26,384 nucleotides of DNA from Cytophagaceae bacterium (GCA_021151805.1 JAGKWN010000056.1:1-26384); one strand, 5' to 3'. Counted from the stretch's first letter, positions 7,150 through 15,453 are shown. Notes: generated from the sequence alone by a model not told the origin. Numbers and translations: made by a program.

Positions 7150-9276
7150 TTAATTCAACAACACCACACTCACGATTGCGATATACGCTACACCCAGGGC
7201 TGTACTGAGTTTGCGGATATCGATATTCTTTACCTCTTCAGGTTCATAGATGGCATTGACCAGAATAACTACCATGAAGTTCAGTAAGACGACAATGAAG
7301 GTAAGCCAGAATAAATAATCGGCCTTAGTAAGATTATCTGCCGAAGGCGTGGAAGCTGAGAAGGAGATAGAGAACGCCACGATCGACATGAACACCCCAA
7401 TACTCACTTCGCCCAGATTTTCAAAGCTAATGTCTTTAATGAATAACAAGCTGATGGAAATTAAACCGATTAATACCAACGGTAAAACAATCTCCAGCAA
7501 CGGTGTGGTTTTTTTTCGTTCCACATTCAAACGGAAGAAGATATTTTTGAACTCATAAAGTTTTTCTTCTTCCATATCCGGGTCGCCATACATGCCCAGG
7601 TTAATCTCATTATCAACCGTTACATAATATTTCAGTTTATTCCATTCAGTAATTTTAAACTTGTCGATTTTACTGGAGTCGAGGTCAAAACTTTTTTGGT
7701 CGAAGGAAACTTTAAGCTTGGTCGATGGACTTAAAATTTCTGCGCGTACAAATATTTCCTGCAAGTCGAACGGATATTTTTCCAGTTCATAATTCACATA
7801 GAAAATACCGGATACTTTGTAAAGCTTATAAATGGTGCTGCCATCCGTTTTTTCAAAAATCAATTCCTTCGAACTTTCATTTTGTTTCATGTTCTGGAAG
7901 ATGATGTATTTTTCCGCATCCCTGTTGTTTGAATCAAGCTTGATCCAGTAATAAAAATCTGAGGTGAATGAATTCTCATCCATATTGATATCATAAATAT
8001 CTGAGATCTCCATGCCGAAAAATAAATTCGGAATAACTTCTCTGTACTCGTTCAATTGCAGCGGACAAGAGTGGAAGCGGCCGTCCTGATATTGCGTGAA
8101 GAAAATCTCCGGAACCAAATTCAGTGTACTGTCGAACTGATAAATTTCATCCTGCTCACGAACAATCTGGTTAGGAAGTGTTTTGAAATACGAAGAGAAA
8201 TCAGTTTTGGATAAGGTAGTTGTATCACGTACATGATCGAATTTATTGCGGATCATTTCAATGGCGTCGTAGCAGCGCTCGACAAACAACGGGTGGTTGG
8301 GATTTTTAAAATAATCCGGATAGGCGGTCTTCAAACTTTCAATATCGTTGTATAAAGACTTTGTTAATGCATCTGTGGGGTTACTTACAATGATCAGATC
8401 ATTTTTGTTGCCCACGCCAAAGTTCTTCATCTCTGAAGGGTTGACAATGTAGGCATGGCCAAGCAAATGAATGGTGTGGAAACGGGTATTGAGGTAATTG
8501 ATCAGGTCGTTACCAATGTCTGCGTGTACACTTAATACCGTCAATGTGTTTTCTTCATTCGGATTTTTTTTGAAATAGCTGTCGATCTCCGAATACAGCG
8601 CTACAGAATCCTGTTTTGAAAAACCCTTACCTTTCACGCCGAAGAGCTTGTTGACCGTAATTCCCCCTTCGGCAAAAGCCTTCAGATACGTAGGATGTAA
8701 ACCATAGTCGGCCTCGCTGATGAAATTGATTTTATTGATGTGAAGGACTTTACTGATGTAGGCTACAATGTCGTGCGGAATATTATCCTGGTTACCCGTA
8801 AAAATTGAACTTTTTCCAAAATCATATTCGTTACGGTCTGCATTGATGGCTATAACAGGTATGTCGTTATCTTTGATTGTAGTAGCACATTTGCTGATGT
8901 GTTGCCCCCAGGTATTGTCAATCACGGCAACAATATCTTTGTCTTTAGCAATCTCTTTGTAAATGGAGTCGCTTACGGTACCGTCTTTTCTGCAATCAAA
9001 TGTTTTTAGTTGTAAATTGGTATAAGGTAATTCCAGCTCAGATAAATATTTGCGTAAGGTAACTTCATGCATGAGGTCGAAGTTGTTCAACGGCTGCTTG
9101 CTGCAGGGGATGCTGTCGGCCTGGTTGGTGTAGCGGCCAATATAAGCTACATATTTTATCTGCTTATGAATGCTGGGACGAAAATGGTTTCTGAATATAT
9201 AAAAGGAACCGATGGCCAGTATTACTAAAGAGATGATCGATAGTAAAAATTTTTTTTGAGCGAAAAATGCTTTCAT
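7150..9276 (-). CDS. PBP1-domain / pentameric ligand-gated ion channel fusion
   Basis: A 708-residue membrane receptor. Residues 8-28 form a signal peptide or anchor. Residues about 40-375 look like a type-1 periplasmic binding domain (KYVAYIGRY, DIVAVIDNTWG, IPVIAINADR, IFTGNQD, INFISEADYG). Residues about 385-588 are a pLGIC extracellular beta domain with the hallmark YPFDLQ at 501-506; the two disulphide Cys of animal Cys-loop receptors are absent, as in other prokaryotic channels. M1 is about 592-613 with conserved Pro599, M2 about 622-642, M3 about 652-675. A short loop (EPEEVKNID) replaces the large eukaryotic M3-M4 insert, and M4 (689-707) ends the chain. Glu623 at the inner end of M2 suggests cation selectivity. 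Typical prokaryotic pLGICs have about 320 residues; the extra 350 are the sensor. The ligand is unknown. It lies 56 bases after a DUF1624-type gene. Confidence 0.88.
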   Translation of the reverse strand: MKAFFAQKKFLLSIISLVILAIGSFYIFRNHFRPSIHKQIKYVAYIGRYTNQADSIPCSKQPLNNFDLMHEVTLRKYLSELELPYTNLQLKTFDCRKDGTVSDSIYKEIAKDKDIVAVIDNTWGQHISKCATTIKDNDIPVIAINADRNEYDFGKSSIFTGNQDNIPHDIVAYISKVLHINKINFISEADYGLHPTYLKAFAEGGITVNKLFGVKGKGFSKQDSVALYSEIDSYFKKNPNEENTLTVLSVHADIGNDLINYLNTRFHTIHLLGHAYIVNPSEMKNFGVGNKNDLIIVSNPTDALTKSLYNDIESLKTAYPDYFKNPNHPLFVERCYDAIEMIRNKFDHVRDTTTLSKTDFSSYFKTLPNQIVREQDEIYQFDSTLNLVPEIFFTQYQDGRFHSCPLQLNEYREVIPNLFFGMEISDIYDINMDENSFTSDFYYWIKLDSNNRDAEKYIIFQNMKQNESSKELIFEKTDGSTIYKLYKVSGIFYVNYELEKYPFDLQEIFVRAEILSPSTKLKVSFDQKSFDLDSSKIDKFKITEWNKLKYYVTVDNEINLGMYGDPDMEEEKLYEFKNIFFRLNVERKKTTPLLEIVLPLVLIGLISISLLFIKDISFENLGEVSIGVFMSIVAFSISFSASTPSADNLTKADYLFWLTFIVVLLNFMVVILVNAIYEPEEVKNIDIRKLSTALGVAYIAIVSVVLLN

Positions 9277-9308
9277 TGATATAATTGCTTTAGGGAAACA
9301 ATTGATTG

Positions 9309-9329
9309 AAAGCGTAGGCTATACGCTTT
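9309..9329 (-). terminator. Hairpin between DUF1624-type gene and channel gene
   Basis: A perfect 8-base stem, AAAGCGTA / TACGCTTT, with a 5-base loop, starting four bases beyond the stop of the gene at 9333-10517 (minus strand). There is only a short TTT after it, so it may be a partial terminator or an RNA-processing/stability element. Some read-through into the channel gene at 9276 is plausible. Confidence 0.4.
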
Positions 9330-9332
9330 GTA

Positions 9333-10517
9333 TTAAATGTATTTCAGAAACGAATCCGGGTACTTTGATTTTATCATTCGATATTTTTTACAAATCGGAT
9401 AAAGCAGAAGTAGAATAATAATCCAGATCACATATACCACCGGCAGAGGATAACCATATTTACTCGTGATATTATATATATCAAGTGCATGGAGGTCAAT
9501 TTCAAATCCATTCAGTATATAAGTTGAAATTACCGCCAGTGTATGAATAACAAATAAATGGGTGATATAAAAGAACATCGAAACCTTACCAAATAACGCA
9601 ATCGGGCGGTAAAGGTTTGACGGATGCGATTCGATCCAGGAAAATAAATAAAATAGAACGGATAGCGTAATCAGGATATAATCCAGCGACATCGGGTATT
9701 TGGTTACATTCAGGAAGCTAAACAATGTCCTGTATAAATATTGATTGTGTACCCACTGCGCCGGATCGCCATATTCATTTAGCAGACGAAGGGATGCAAA
9801 CAATATCAGGAATATTAAAGAAACGCGTTTCAAAAGTTTAGTGCGACTCTCCATGCTTTCTTTGGTAAACAAACTGCCCATGCCAAAACCCAGACAGATC
9901 AAGCCGAACATAGGCAGGATCGGGTAGAGGATCTTGATGTTGAAATTGTCGGTTATGTCGAAAGAGCCGGTTTGGTCAAACACATGCCAGATGAAAGATA
10001 GCAGTCTGTTGTCAAAAATCAGTGCATCGGTAAGATTGTGCAGCGCGATAATCAGAATACCAATAACGAAAATCGTTTGCTGTTTGAACCAGCAGGCAGC
10101 AGCCAGTAAAATCATGCTGGCGCCGATGGCCCAGATCACGAGCAATACAAGCGAAGAATAATCCAGGTTGAAATGCCAGGCAAATTTAATGACGGTGAAT
10201 TCAAGCAGAATTAAAACGAGACCTCTGCTCAATAAATACATAGAGGTTTTACGGGCACCGTTCTTTACAAAATACATATAGGAAGATACGCCTGTAAGCC
10301 AGATGAAACCTGGGGCACACAAATGCGTGATCCAGCGGGTTGCGAATAAGGCTATGGACGCCTGTTCGGGATCTGTAGGTGAAAACGAAAAGGCATTGAT
10401 CATGAAGTAATCCCGGGTATGATCAAGTGCCATTAATACAATAAGGATTCCCCGGAGTATGTCGATTGACTGAATTCTGTTGTCCGGTTGGATATTCGAA
10501 AGCGTGGTACTATTCAC
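9333..10517 (-). CDS. DUF1624 / heparan-glucosaminide acetyltransferase-like membrane protein
   Basis: A 394-residue integral membrane protein with about ten hydrophobic helices. The N-terminus carries the family signature R-I-Q-S-I-D-I-L-R-G…L-M-A-L-D-H-T-R-D-Y-F (His33). A second motif follows, F-A-T-R-W-I-T-H-L-C-A-P-G-F-I-W-L-T-G (His65). These are typical of the DUF1624/YeiB-like group related to HGSNAT and acyltransferase-3 enzymes, which move acyl groups across the membrane onto sugars. The start is GTG, overlapping the previous gene's stop as GTGAATAG (8 bases), a coupled start in the operon ricT-gldH-DUF4919-this gene. The substrate is unknown; an envelope glycan is an inference from family. 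Confidence 0.8.
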   Translation of the reverse strand: MNSTTLSNIQPDNRIQSIDILRGILIVLMALDHTRDYFMINAFSFSPTDPEQASIALFATRWITHLCAPGFIWLTGVSSYMYFVKNGARKTSMYLLSRGLVLILLEFTVIKFAWHFNLDYSSLVLLVIWAIGASMILLAAACWFKQQTIFVIGILIIALHNLTDALIFDNRLLSFIWHVFDQTGSFDITDNFNIKILYPILPMFGLICLGFGMGSLFTKESMESRTKLLKRVSLIFLILFASLRLLNEYGDPAQWVHNQYLYRTLFSFLNVTKYPMSLDYILITLSVLFYLFSWIESHPSNLYRPIALFGKVSMFFYITHLFVIHTLAVISTYILNGFEIDLHALDIYNITSKYGYPLPVVYVIWIIILLLLYPICKKYRMIKSKYPDSFLKYI

Positions 10518-11154
10518 TGTCTGGATTTAAATTAGGTGCAGTATAAGCCTCATTCGGAATAAAAAAATATAGATGTAAGAGTTTCGGTTTGTTTTTTGCC
10601 AGATCAAACTCAATCAGGCCTGTGTCTGTTTTACGATCGTTGATGGCGGTGAACCCTTTGTAGGAAATAAATTCCAGCGCATCATTGGTTGAATTGCAGT
10701 TGAAGCGAAGCAGCGCACTACCGTCGCCGCTGGTCTTGATTACATTGCATAGGAGAATGTAACGCTTGCGGTGATATGCTTCAAGATCTGTTTTTCCTAA
10801 ACGTGCGCAGGCAAATGCTTTTTCAAAATGCGCCACAATACTTACCGGATTCACAAGTAATATGCTGTCGGCTACTTCCAGTACCTGATTGTATTGGCCC
10901 GCTCTGTTGAGTGGTTTGATCAGGTTTTCCTTAAACTCTACATCCTTTGAATAATAAGCAGGGGTGGTTTGGTAACCGTAATAGATGAGTTTGAAGTCTT
11001 CAATCGTAAGCGTAGAGTCTGACATATTGAAGCGATCTGCAAGTTTGGCGTAGCCGCCTCTTTCTTTTAGCTGCGCTGTAACCATCACAGAATCGATCTG
11101 CGCTGAGAGCGCATACGAAACGAAAAGCAGACCGATACATAGAAGCTTCAGCAT
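10510..11154 (-). CDS. Secreted TPR-like protein, DUF4919-like
   Basis: A 214-residue exported protein with a signal peptide at 1-18 (SYALSA-Q). The middle holds IEDFKLIYYGYQ followed by helical TPR-like sequence (YNQVLEVADSILLVNPVSIVAHFEKAFACARLG). The C-terminus is a beta stretch ending LLHLYFFIPNEAY. The order 'LTIEDFKLIYYGYQ… then TPR-like helices… then FDL…LYFFI' resembles Bacteroidota DUF4919 proteins; this is recall, not a search. It starts two bases after gldH ends and overlaps the next gene by 8 bases, so it belongs to the ricT-gldH operon. A role near the gliding machinery is possible but not shown. Confidence 0.7.
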   Translation of the reverse strand: MLKLLCIGLLFVSYALSAQIDSVMVTAQLKERGGYAKLADRFNMSDSTLTIEDFKLIYYGYQTTPAYYSKDVEFKENLIKPLNRAGQYNQVLEVADSILLVNPVSIVAHFEKAFACARLGKTDLEAYHRKRYILLCNVIKTSGDGSALLRFNCNSTNDALEFISYKGFTAINDRKTDTGLIEFDLAKNKPKLLHLYFFIPNEAYTAPNLNPDSE

Positions 11155-11156
11155 TA

Positions 11157-11636
11157 TTATTTGATATTTTTCTCTATTTGAATACCAACAGAAGAAATTC
11201 CTTGCAACGTATCGATGCGCATGTTCTGTTCAATGCGCAGGATGTACTTGCCGTTCTTAGGGAAATGCTGCATACTGTCGGAAAGAATCTTGTAATCGAA
11301 AAAGTTGCCAAAGCCTGCGCCATAAGGCTCACCGGAGCCTGCATTGAACAGATCCATGCCCTGCAGTTTTTTAGAAATCATATTGCCGTTTTCGTCCAGC
11401 AAAATGCGGTTCACCCAAAGGTTGTAGTATGGGTAATCGTTGTTGTAACGAACCTGATAAAAGAGCTTATAAGAGGCTTTTGAATCTGTGATTTCGAAAG
11501 GGAAATCTACCTGCGTTTTCTGAGCCCATAATACATCAGGCATATCGATTTTTTCTTCAGTCACAACTGCCGGGTTTGAACAGGCAATCATTGCAGATAC
11601 AGAAAACAGGAACGTTATATAAAAAACAGATTTCAT
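11157..11636 (-). CDS. gldH: Gliding-motility lipoprotein GldH
   Basis: A 159-residue lipoprotein. The signal peptide ends in a lipobox (M-I-A-C) with Cys19 lipidated. The mature chain has the GldH pattern: W…Q-V-D-F-P-F-E-I-T-D…Y-K-L-F-Y-Q-V-R-Y-N-N-D-Y-P-Y-Y-N-L-W-V near residues 38-75, then a C-terminal beta strand region with L-R-I-E-Q-N-M-R. GldH is one of the lipoproteins needed for gliding in Flavobacterium, and is linked with the type IX secretion and gliding apparatus of Bacteroidota. The order ricT then gldH, three bases apart, is a familiar arrangement in this phylum and supports the call. Confidence 0.88.
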   Translation of the reverse strand: MKSVFYITFLFSVSAMIACSNPAVVTEEKIDMPDVLWAQKTQVDFPFEITDSKASYKLFYQVRYNNDYPYYNLWVNRILLDENGNMISKKLQGMDLFNAGSGEPYGAGFGNFFDYKILSDSMQHFPKNGKYILRIEQNMRIDTLQGISSVGIQIEKNIK

Positions 11637-11639
11637 AAG

Positions 11640-13349
11640 TTAGTTCGAATCTTTTTGTGAAGGTCCTTCTTTAGGTTGTTGACCGCTGTTTTGTCTTGGC
11701 GGGAAATTACCCGATGGTCTTGCTTCTGACGGTTTGTTTTGGCCTCCGTTATTTTCAGACGGTTTTTTAGTCAACTGATGTTTATTGCCACCACCCTGAT
11801 GTTTGTTCTCCTGGGGCTTGCGTGCTTCCTGGTTGCGCGGCTGTCCCTGAGATTTTGCATCATTGTTTGGCTGATTACCTTGTCTTGGCGGACGGTTATT
11901 GTTTTGCTGCTGCTTATTCTGTTGGTTCGCATTACCACCGTTGTTATTCGGCTGGTTGTTGCTACGCTGCGGACGGTTTGCGTTCGCTTGTCTGTTGTTA
12001 TTATTGTTATTGTTTCCGCCTTCTCTCTTTTGATTCTCGTTGCGCGGGGCATTGCCTTCACGCTCCGGATTTGGAGATACACGCTGCGGTCTGTTGCTGT
12101 TATTTTCGTTGGTGCGCGGAGCAGCTGTATTTTGTCTTTCTGCTCTTGGTTGTTGCGCCTGCTGATTGTGGCTCTTTTGAGCGTCAGGGGCTGCAGGGCG
12201 CTGTGTACGGTCAGACGCGTCGTCGTTTGTAGAACGTTTCTTTTTGCGTTTTTTATTTTTTGATTTGAATTTATCATCAAATCGGGAAAGCTCTTCTTTC
12301 TCACGGATCATCACGCGATCATCTTTAATGATGATTTCGTTAGACTCCAGTGTTGCAGGTGTTTTACCTGCTTTGTTCATTTCAATAATTTCGATAACAC
12401 GCTCTACTTCCAGCGGAAACCAGGTAGTTTCATCCTGGAAACCAAACCACATGATGCGTTTGAAAATATCCGTTTTCTGCAGCGTAGCATTTCCCATGGC
12501 TGTTTTAAGCGGAACTTCCACTTCAGGAATTCCTTTTAACGCATCTAGGTATGTATCTAGTTCGTAGTTCAGACAGCATTTCAAACGACCGCATTGGCCT
12601 GAAAGCTTGGATGGATTCAGTGATAGGTTTTGGTAACGGGCCGCAGATGTGTTTACGTTTTTAAAATCGGTTAACCAGGTAGAACAGCATAATTCTCTTC
12701 CGCATGAACCAATACCGCCCAGGCGGGCAGCTTCGTGGCGCAGACTGATCTGCTTCATTTCAATACGCACTTTGAATTCGCTTGCAAGCATTTTGATCAG
12801 CTCACGGAAATCAACGCGGTCTTCAGCAGAGTAGTAGAAAGTTACTTTGGTATTGTCTGCCTGGAACTCTACATCCGACAGCTTCATACCTAATTTCTGG
12901 TCAACGATTATTTCCCGTGTGCGGTATAGAGAACTTGCTTCACGGTTTTTCGCCTGTTCAAATTTTTCCAGGTCTTTTTGAGTCGCTTTGCGGTAAATGG
13001 ATTTAATGTCGTCGTTATTCAGCACATTCTTCTTTTTCATTTGCAGACGAACAATTTCGCCCTGCATGGAAACATAACCGATGTGGTGACCGGATTGTAC
13101 TTCAACAACAATTGCATCGCCGGTATACAATTCCAGAGATTTAGAATTCCTGAAAAATTCTTTACGGCCATTTTTAAAGCGTACTTCTATTATATCAAAC
13201 GTGGGCAAAACGTCCAATTCCATATTACCCAGCCAATCGAAAGAGTTTAATTTATTGCAACCACCCGAAGCGCAGCCGGAACTGCATCCGCCGGATGATT
13301 TTGTGCTGCAGCCTCCACCGGAACCGCAACCACCTGAACTACAAGACAT
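11640..13349 (-). CDS. ricT: RicT/PSP1-family protein with Cys-rich N-terminus and long disordered tail
   Basis: A 569-residue protein. Residues 1-31 are almost only Cys, Gly and Ser (Cys at 3, 8, 14, 22, 26, 31). Residues about 45-275 form the PSP1 core, with D-R-V-D-F-R-E-L-I-K-M-L-A near 178-189. The two conserved cysteine clusters are S-C-G-R-E-L-C-C (216, 221, 222) and Q-C-G-R-L-K-C-C (253, 258, 259). In Bacillus, RicT is part of the RicA-F-T iron-sulphur complex that affects RNase Y; the role in Bacteroidota is less clear. From about residue 362 a Lys-rich patch opens a 200-residue tail of Asn, Gln, Arg, Pro and Gly, surely disordered. It heads the operon with gldH (3-base gap). Confidence 0.85.
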   Translation of the reverse strand: MSCSSGGCGSGGGCSTKSSGGCSSGCASGGCNKLNSFDWLGNMELDVLPTFDIIEVRFKNGRKEFFRNSKSLELYTGDAIVVEVQSGHHIGYVSMQGEIVRLQMKKKNVLNNDDIKSIYRKATQKDLEKFEQAKNREASSLYRTREIIVDQKLGMKLSDVEFQADNTKVTFYYSAEDRVDFRELIKMLASEFKVRIEMKQISLRHEAARLGGIGSCGRELCCSTWLTDFKNVNTSAARYQNLSLNPSKLSGQCGRLKCCLNYELDTYLDALKGIPEVEVPLKTAMGNATLQKTDIFKRIMWFGFQDETTWFPLEVERVIEIIEMNKAGKTPATLESNEIIIKDDRVMIREKEELSRFDDKFKSKNKKRKKKRSTNDDASDRTQRPAAPDAQKSHNQQAQQPRAERQNTAAPRTNENNSNRPQRVSPNPEREGNAPRNENQKREGGNNNNNNNRQANANRPQRSNNQPNNNGGNANQQNKQQQNNNRPPRQGNQPNNDAKSQGQPRNQEARKPQENKHQGGGNKHQLTKKPSENNGGQNKPSEARPSGNFPPRQNSGQQPKEGPSQKDSN

Positions 13350-13427
13350 ATATATCGAACGTTATTCCGAATTATCACTAAACCATGTACAGTTTACCCC
13401 ATTCGGGTGGGGCGTAACTATTCATCC

Positions 13428-13435
13428 TAAAGATA
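13428..13435 (-). promoter_or_regulatory. Possible -7 element for the ricT-gldH operon
   Basis: On the minus strand this reads TATCTTTA, seven of eight agreeing with TAnnTTTG, and is identical to the -7 box proposed for the arsR-gapN promoter. No TTG lies 19-21 bases upstream. It would give a leader of about 70 bases. The 229-base gap 13350-13578 holds nothing else I can support. Confidence 0.3.
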
Positions 13436-13578
13436 CATAAACAATAGGTAATTTGGGAATATTATTAGGTTAGATTGGGATATACAAATTATTTACTTCT
13501 AAATAATACGGATACTAAATTTAACCTGTTGAATGTGAGTGGTCTATTAAAAGTGTATAGTAAAAATGCAAAACATGG

Positions 13579-14094
13579 TTAACCAGCTTGTATGATTTCT
13601 ATAGCAAGCTTTTTAGTGAAAAAATCAGCTAGATCCGATCGGCTTTTTTGTGATAAATGCTCTAAAACTAAATAAGGTTTTTGACTATCAGATGAAAAAA
13701 ATTGCATATTCATTTCTTTCCTGGAAAACGAATTTTTTGCAGTTATTAGAAATTCACCACCAGCAGAATAATTGGCATTGACTTGCTTGAATCTAATACG
13801 TTTTATTTTAGATAAATTATATGTTTCACTACTACAAAATACTAAACAGTAATGTGTGGAAACCCTCATTTCATTCGACGCAATGTCAATGCAAACTGAA
13901 TTGTAAGATAATGCGAAAAGCCCGATAGAAAGAGGGATTATTAGGATTAATAGAGTAATCCAGTGTGTTGCGTTATATGCAGGAATAGTGAATGCTTTAA
14001 AAATTCCATAAAACGATATTCCTAAAAATAAGACACCAAAAACCAAAGCATTAGGATACTCTAAACCAGTATAAAAAGTAAATTTCTTTTTCAT
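13579..14094 (-). CDS. Membrane protein with two helices and a PH-like domain
   Basis: A 171-residue protein starting MKKKFTFYTG. Two transmembrane helices (about residues 15-36 and 44-62) are followed by a beta-rich soluble part (VCIDIASNEMRVST, ETYNLSKIKRIRF, GGEFLITAKN). A C-terminal helix ends the chain (LVLEHLSQKSRSDLADFFTKKL). This build, with a short hairpin anchor and a curved beta domain, resembles the bacterial PH-domain membrane proteins, but no motif is decisive. A longer reading from a GTG at 14139 is possible. That codon lies inside the purD terminator hairpin (14106-14140), so I prefer the ATG at 14094. It reads separately from purD. Confidence 0.65.
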   Translation of the reverse strand: MKKKFTFYTGLEYPNALVFGVLFLGISFYGIFKAFTIPAYNATHWITLLILIIPLSIGLFALSYNSVCIDIASNEMRVSTHYCLVFCSSETYNLSKIKRIRFKQVNANYSAGGEFLITAKNSFSRKEMNMQFFSSDSQKPYLVLEHLSQKSRSDLADFFTKKLAIEIIQAG

Positions 14095-14105
14095 ATAAAA
14101 TATTA

Positions 14106-14140
14106 TGTGTGGCCCATATGGATAGTATATGGGCCACACA
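14106..14140 (-). terminator. Rho-independent terminator of purD
   Basis: A perfect 14-base stem, TGTGTGGCCCATAT / ATATGGGCCACACA, with a 7-base loop, starting ten bases beyond the purD stop on the minus strand. It is followed by an AT-rich stretch with TTTT. It separates purD from the membrane-protein gene whose ATG is at 14094. Confidence 0.75.
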
Positions 14141-14149
14141 ATTTAATAC

Positions 14150-15427
14150 TTACTTCAATAGATCCAGCCCAATGTCACGGCGGTAGTTTTTACCTTCCCA
14201 TTGAATGGTTGCTGCAGCTTTATTTGATTTTTCCAATGCTTCCGGAATAGAATTTCCAAAGCCGGTTACAGCTATCACGCGGCCGCCATTGGTAACCGTT
14301 TTGCCATTTACATTTTTTGTACCTGCATGGAAGGTAATTACATCACGCACATCTTCCAGCTTTGTTATTTCCTGGCCTTTCGCATAATCTCCCGGATAGC
14401 CACCAGCCACCAGCATAACAGTTGTAGCTGTTCTAGGGTCGATGGAAAGTTTTACCTGGTCCAGTTTGTTTTCAGCCGTAGCAACAAACAAATCAACGAT
14501 GTCATTCTGAATGCGCGGGAAAACAACTTCTGTTTCCGGATCTCCCATACGTGCGTTGTATTCAATAACAAACGGATCACCGCCGTCATTCATCAAGCCA
14601 ATAAAGATGAAACCTTTATACAGGATGCCTTCTTTTTTCAAGCCATTAATGGTAGGAATAATCACACGGTCTTCCACTTTTTTGATGAAGGCAGCATCCG
14701 CAAACGGTACCGGAGATACAGCACCCATGCCGCCTGTGTTTGGTCCGGTGTCTTTTTCACCGATGCGTTTATAATCTTTTGCTTCCGGAAGAATTACATA
14801 ATGTTCGCCATCCGTCAATACAAATACAGAAGCTTCAATACCTTTCAAAAATTGTTCGATCACAACCTTAGCGCTCGCTTCGCCAAATAGTTTGTCTGCA
14901 AGCATTTCTTTCAACGTACTTTTTGCAGTTGCCAGATCTTCTGCAATGATCACGCCTTTGCCGGCTGCCAGACCATCTGCTTTTAAAACGATTGGTAAAG
15001 ATTGCGTTTCTAAATATTTCAGACCTTCTTCCAGTTCTGCTTCTGTAAACGTACGGGATGCAGCTGTAGGGACACCATATTTCTGCATGAAATTCTTGGA
15101 GAAATCCTTGCTGCCTTCTAATTGAGCACCCACTTTATCCGGCCCGATGACAGGGATATGTTTAATGCGTTCCGTTGCCTGGAAATAATTGACAATACCT
15201 GCTACAAGAGGAGCCTCCGGGCCAACAATAACAAGGTTAATCGCATGCTCAATACAAGCAGCTTCTATTTTGGGGAAATCTGTAACATCAATAGCCAGGT
15301 TGGTAGCGACCTGCTCTGTACCGGCGTTGCCTGGTGCTACAAATAAGTTTTTACACTTTGGAGATTGTTTTAATTTCCATGCGAAAGTATGTTCTCTTCC
15401 GCCGGAACCAACGATTAAAATATTCAT
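14150..15427 (-). CDS. purD: Phosphoribosylamine-glycine ligase (GAR synthetase)
   Basis: A 425-residue enzyme of de novo purine synthesis. It joins glycine to 5-phosphoribosylamine with ATP, giving GAR, in the cytoplasm. The N-domain opens MNILIVGSGGREHTFAWKL. The ATP-grasp part follows: GPDKVGAQLEGSKDFSK at 95-111, VLKADGLAAGKGV at 147-159, DTGPNTGGMGAVSP at 226-239, and the signature RMGDPETE at 293-300. The C-domain runs through FHAGTKNVNGK to the end. The length is normal (about 420-430). It stands alone, with its own -7-like box upstream and terminator downstream, rather than in a pur cluster. Confidence 0.97.
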   Translation of the reverse strand: MNILIVGSGGREHTFAWKLKQSPKCKNLFVAPGNAGTEQVATNLAIDVTDFPKIEAACIEHAINLVIVGPEAPLVAGIVNYFQATERIKHIPVIGPDKVGAQLEGSKDFSKNFMQKYGVPTAASRTFTEAELEEGLKYLETQSLPIVLKADGLAAGKGVIIAEDLATAKSTLKEMLADKLFGEASAKVVIEQFLKGIEASVFVLTDGEHYVILPEAKDYKRIGEKDTGPNTGGMGAVSPVPFADAAFIKKVEDRVIIPTINGLKKEGILYKGFIFIGLMNDGGDPFVIEYNARMGDPETEVVFPRIQNDIVDLFVATAENKLDQVKLSIDPRTATTVMLVAGGYPGDYAKGQEITKLEDVRDVITFHAGTKNVNGKTVTNGGRVIAVTGFGNSIPEALEKSNKAAATIQWEGKNYRRDIGLDLLK

Positions 15428-15453
15428 TGATGGGTCGAATAATAAGTAATGAG

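Noticed and set aside
11739..12304. Long open frames on both strands across the ricT tail
   Set aside because: They follow from the low-complexity Asn/Gln/Arg codons of the real gene. Their translations are skewed (runs of Leu/Val/Arg or Arg/Thr/Lys) with no recognisable domain.
13397..13413. CCCCA / TGGGG hairpin upstream of ricT
   Set aside because: A five-base stem without a T-tract, about 165 bases from the nearest upstream gene end. Too weak to call a terminator or riboswitch.
13201..13440. Open frame covering the ricT start on the other strand
   Set aside because: Its Pro/Glu-rich start is the reverse of the Cys/Gly/Ser head of ricT, so it is a shadow.
14095..14139. GTG at 14139 as start of the PH-like membrane protein
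   Set aside because: The codon lies inside the purD terminator stem. The ATG at 14094 gives a normal MKKKF start just before the first helix.
14327..14890. 187-residue open frame on the plus strand inside purD
   Set aside because: It lies wholly antisense to a strongly identified enzyme gene and has no family motif or start context.
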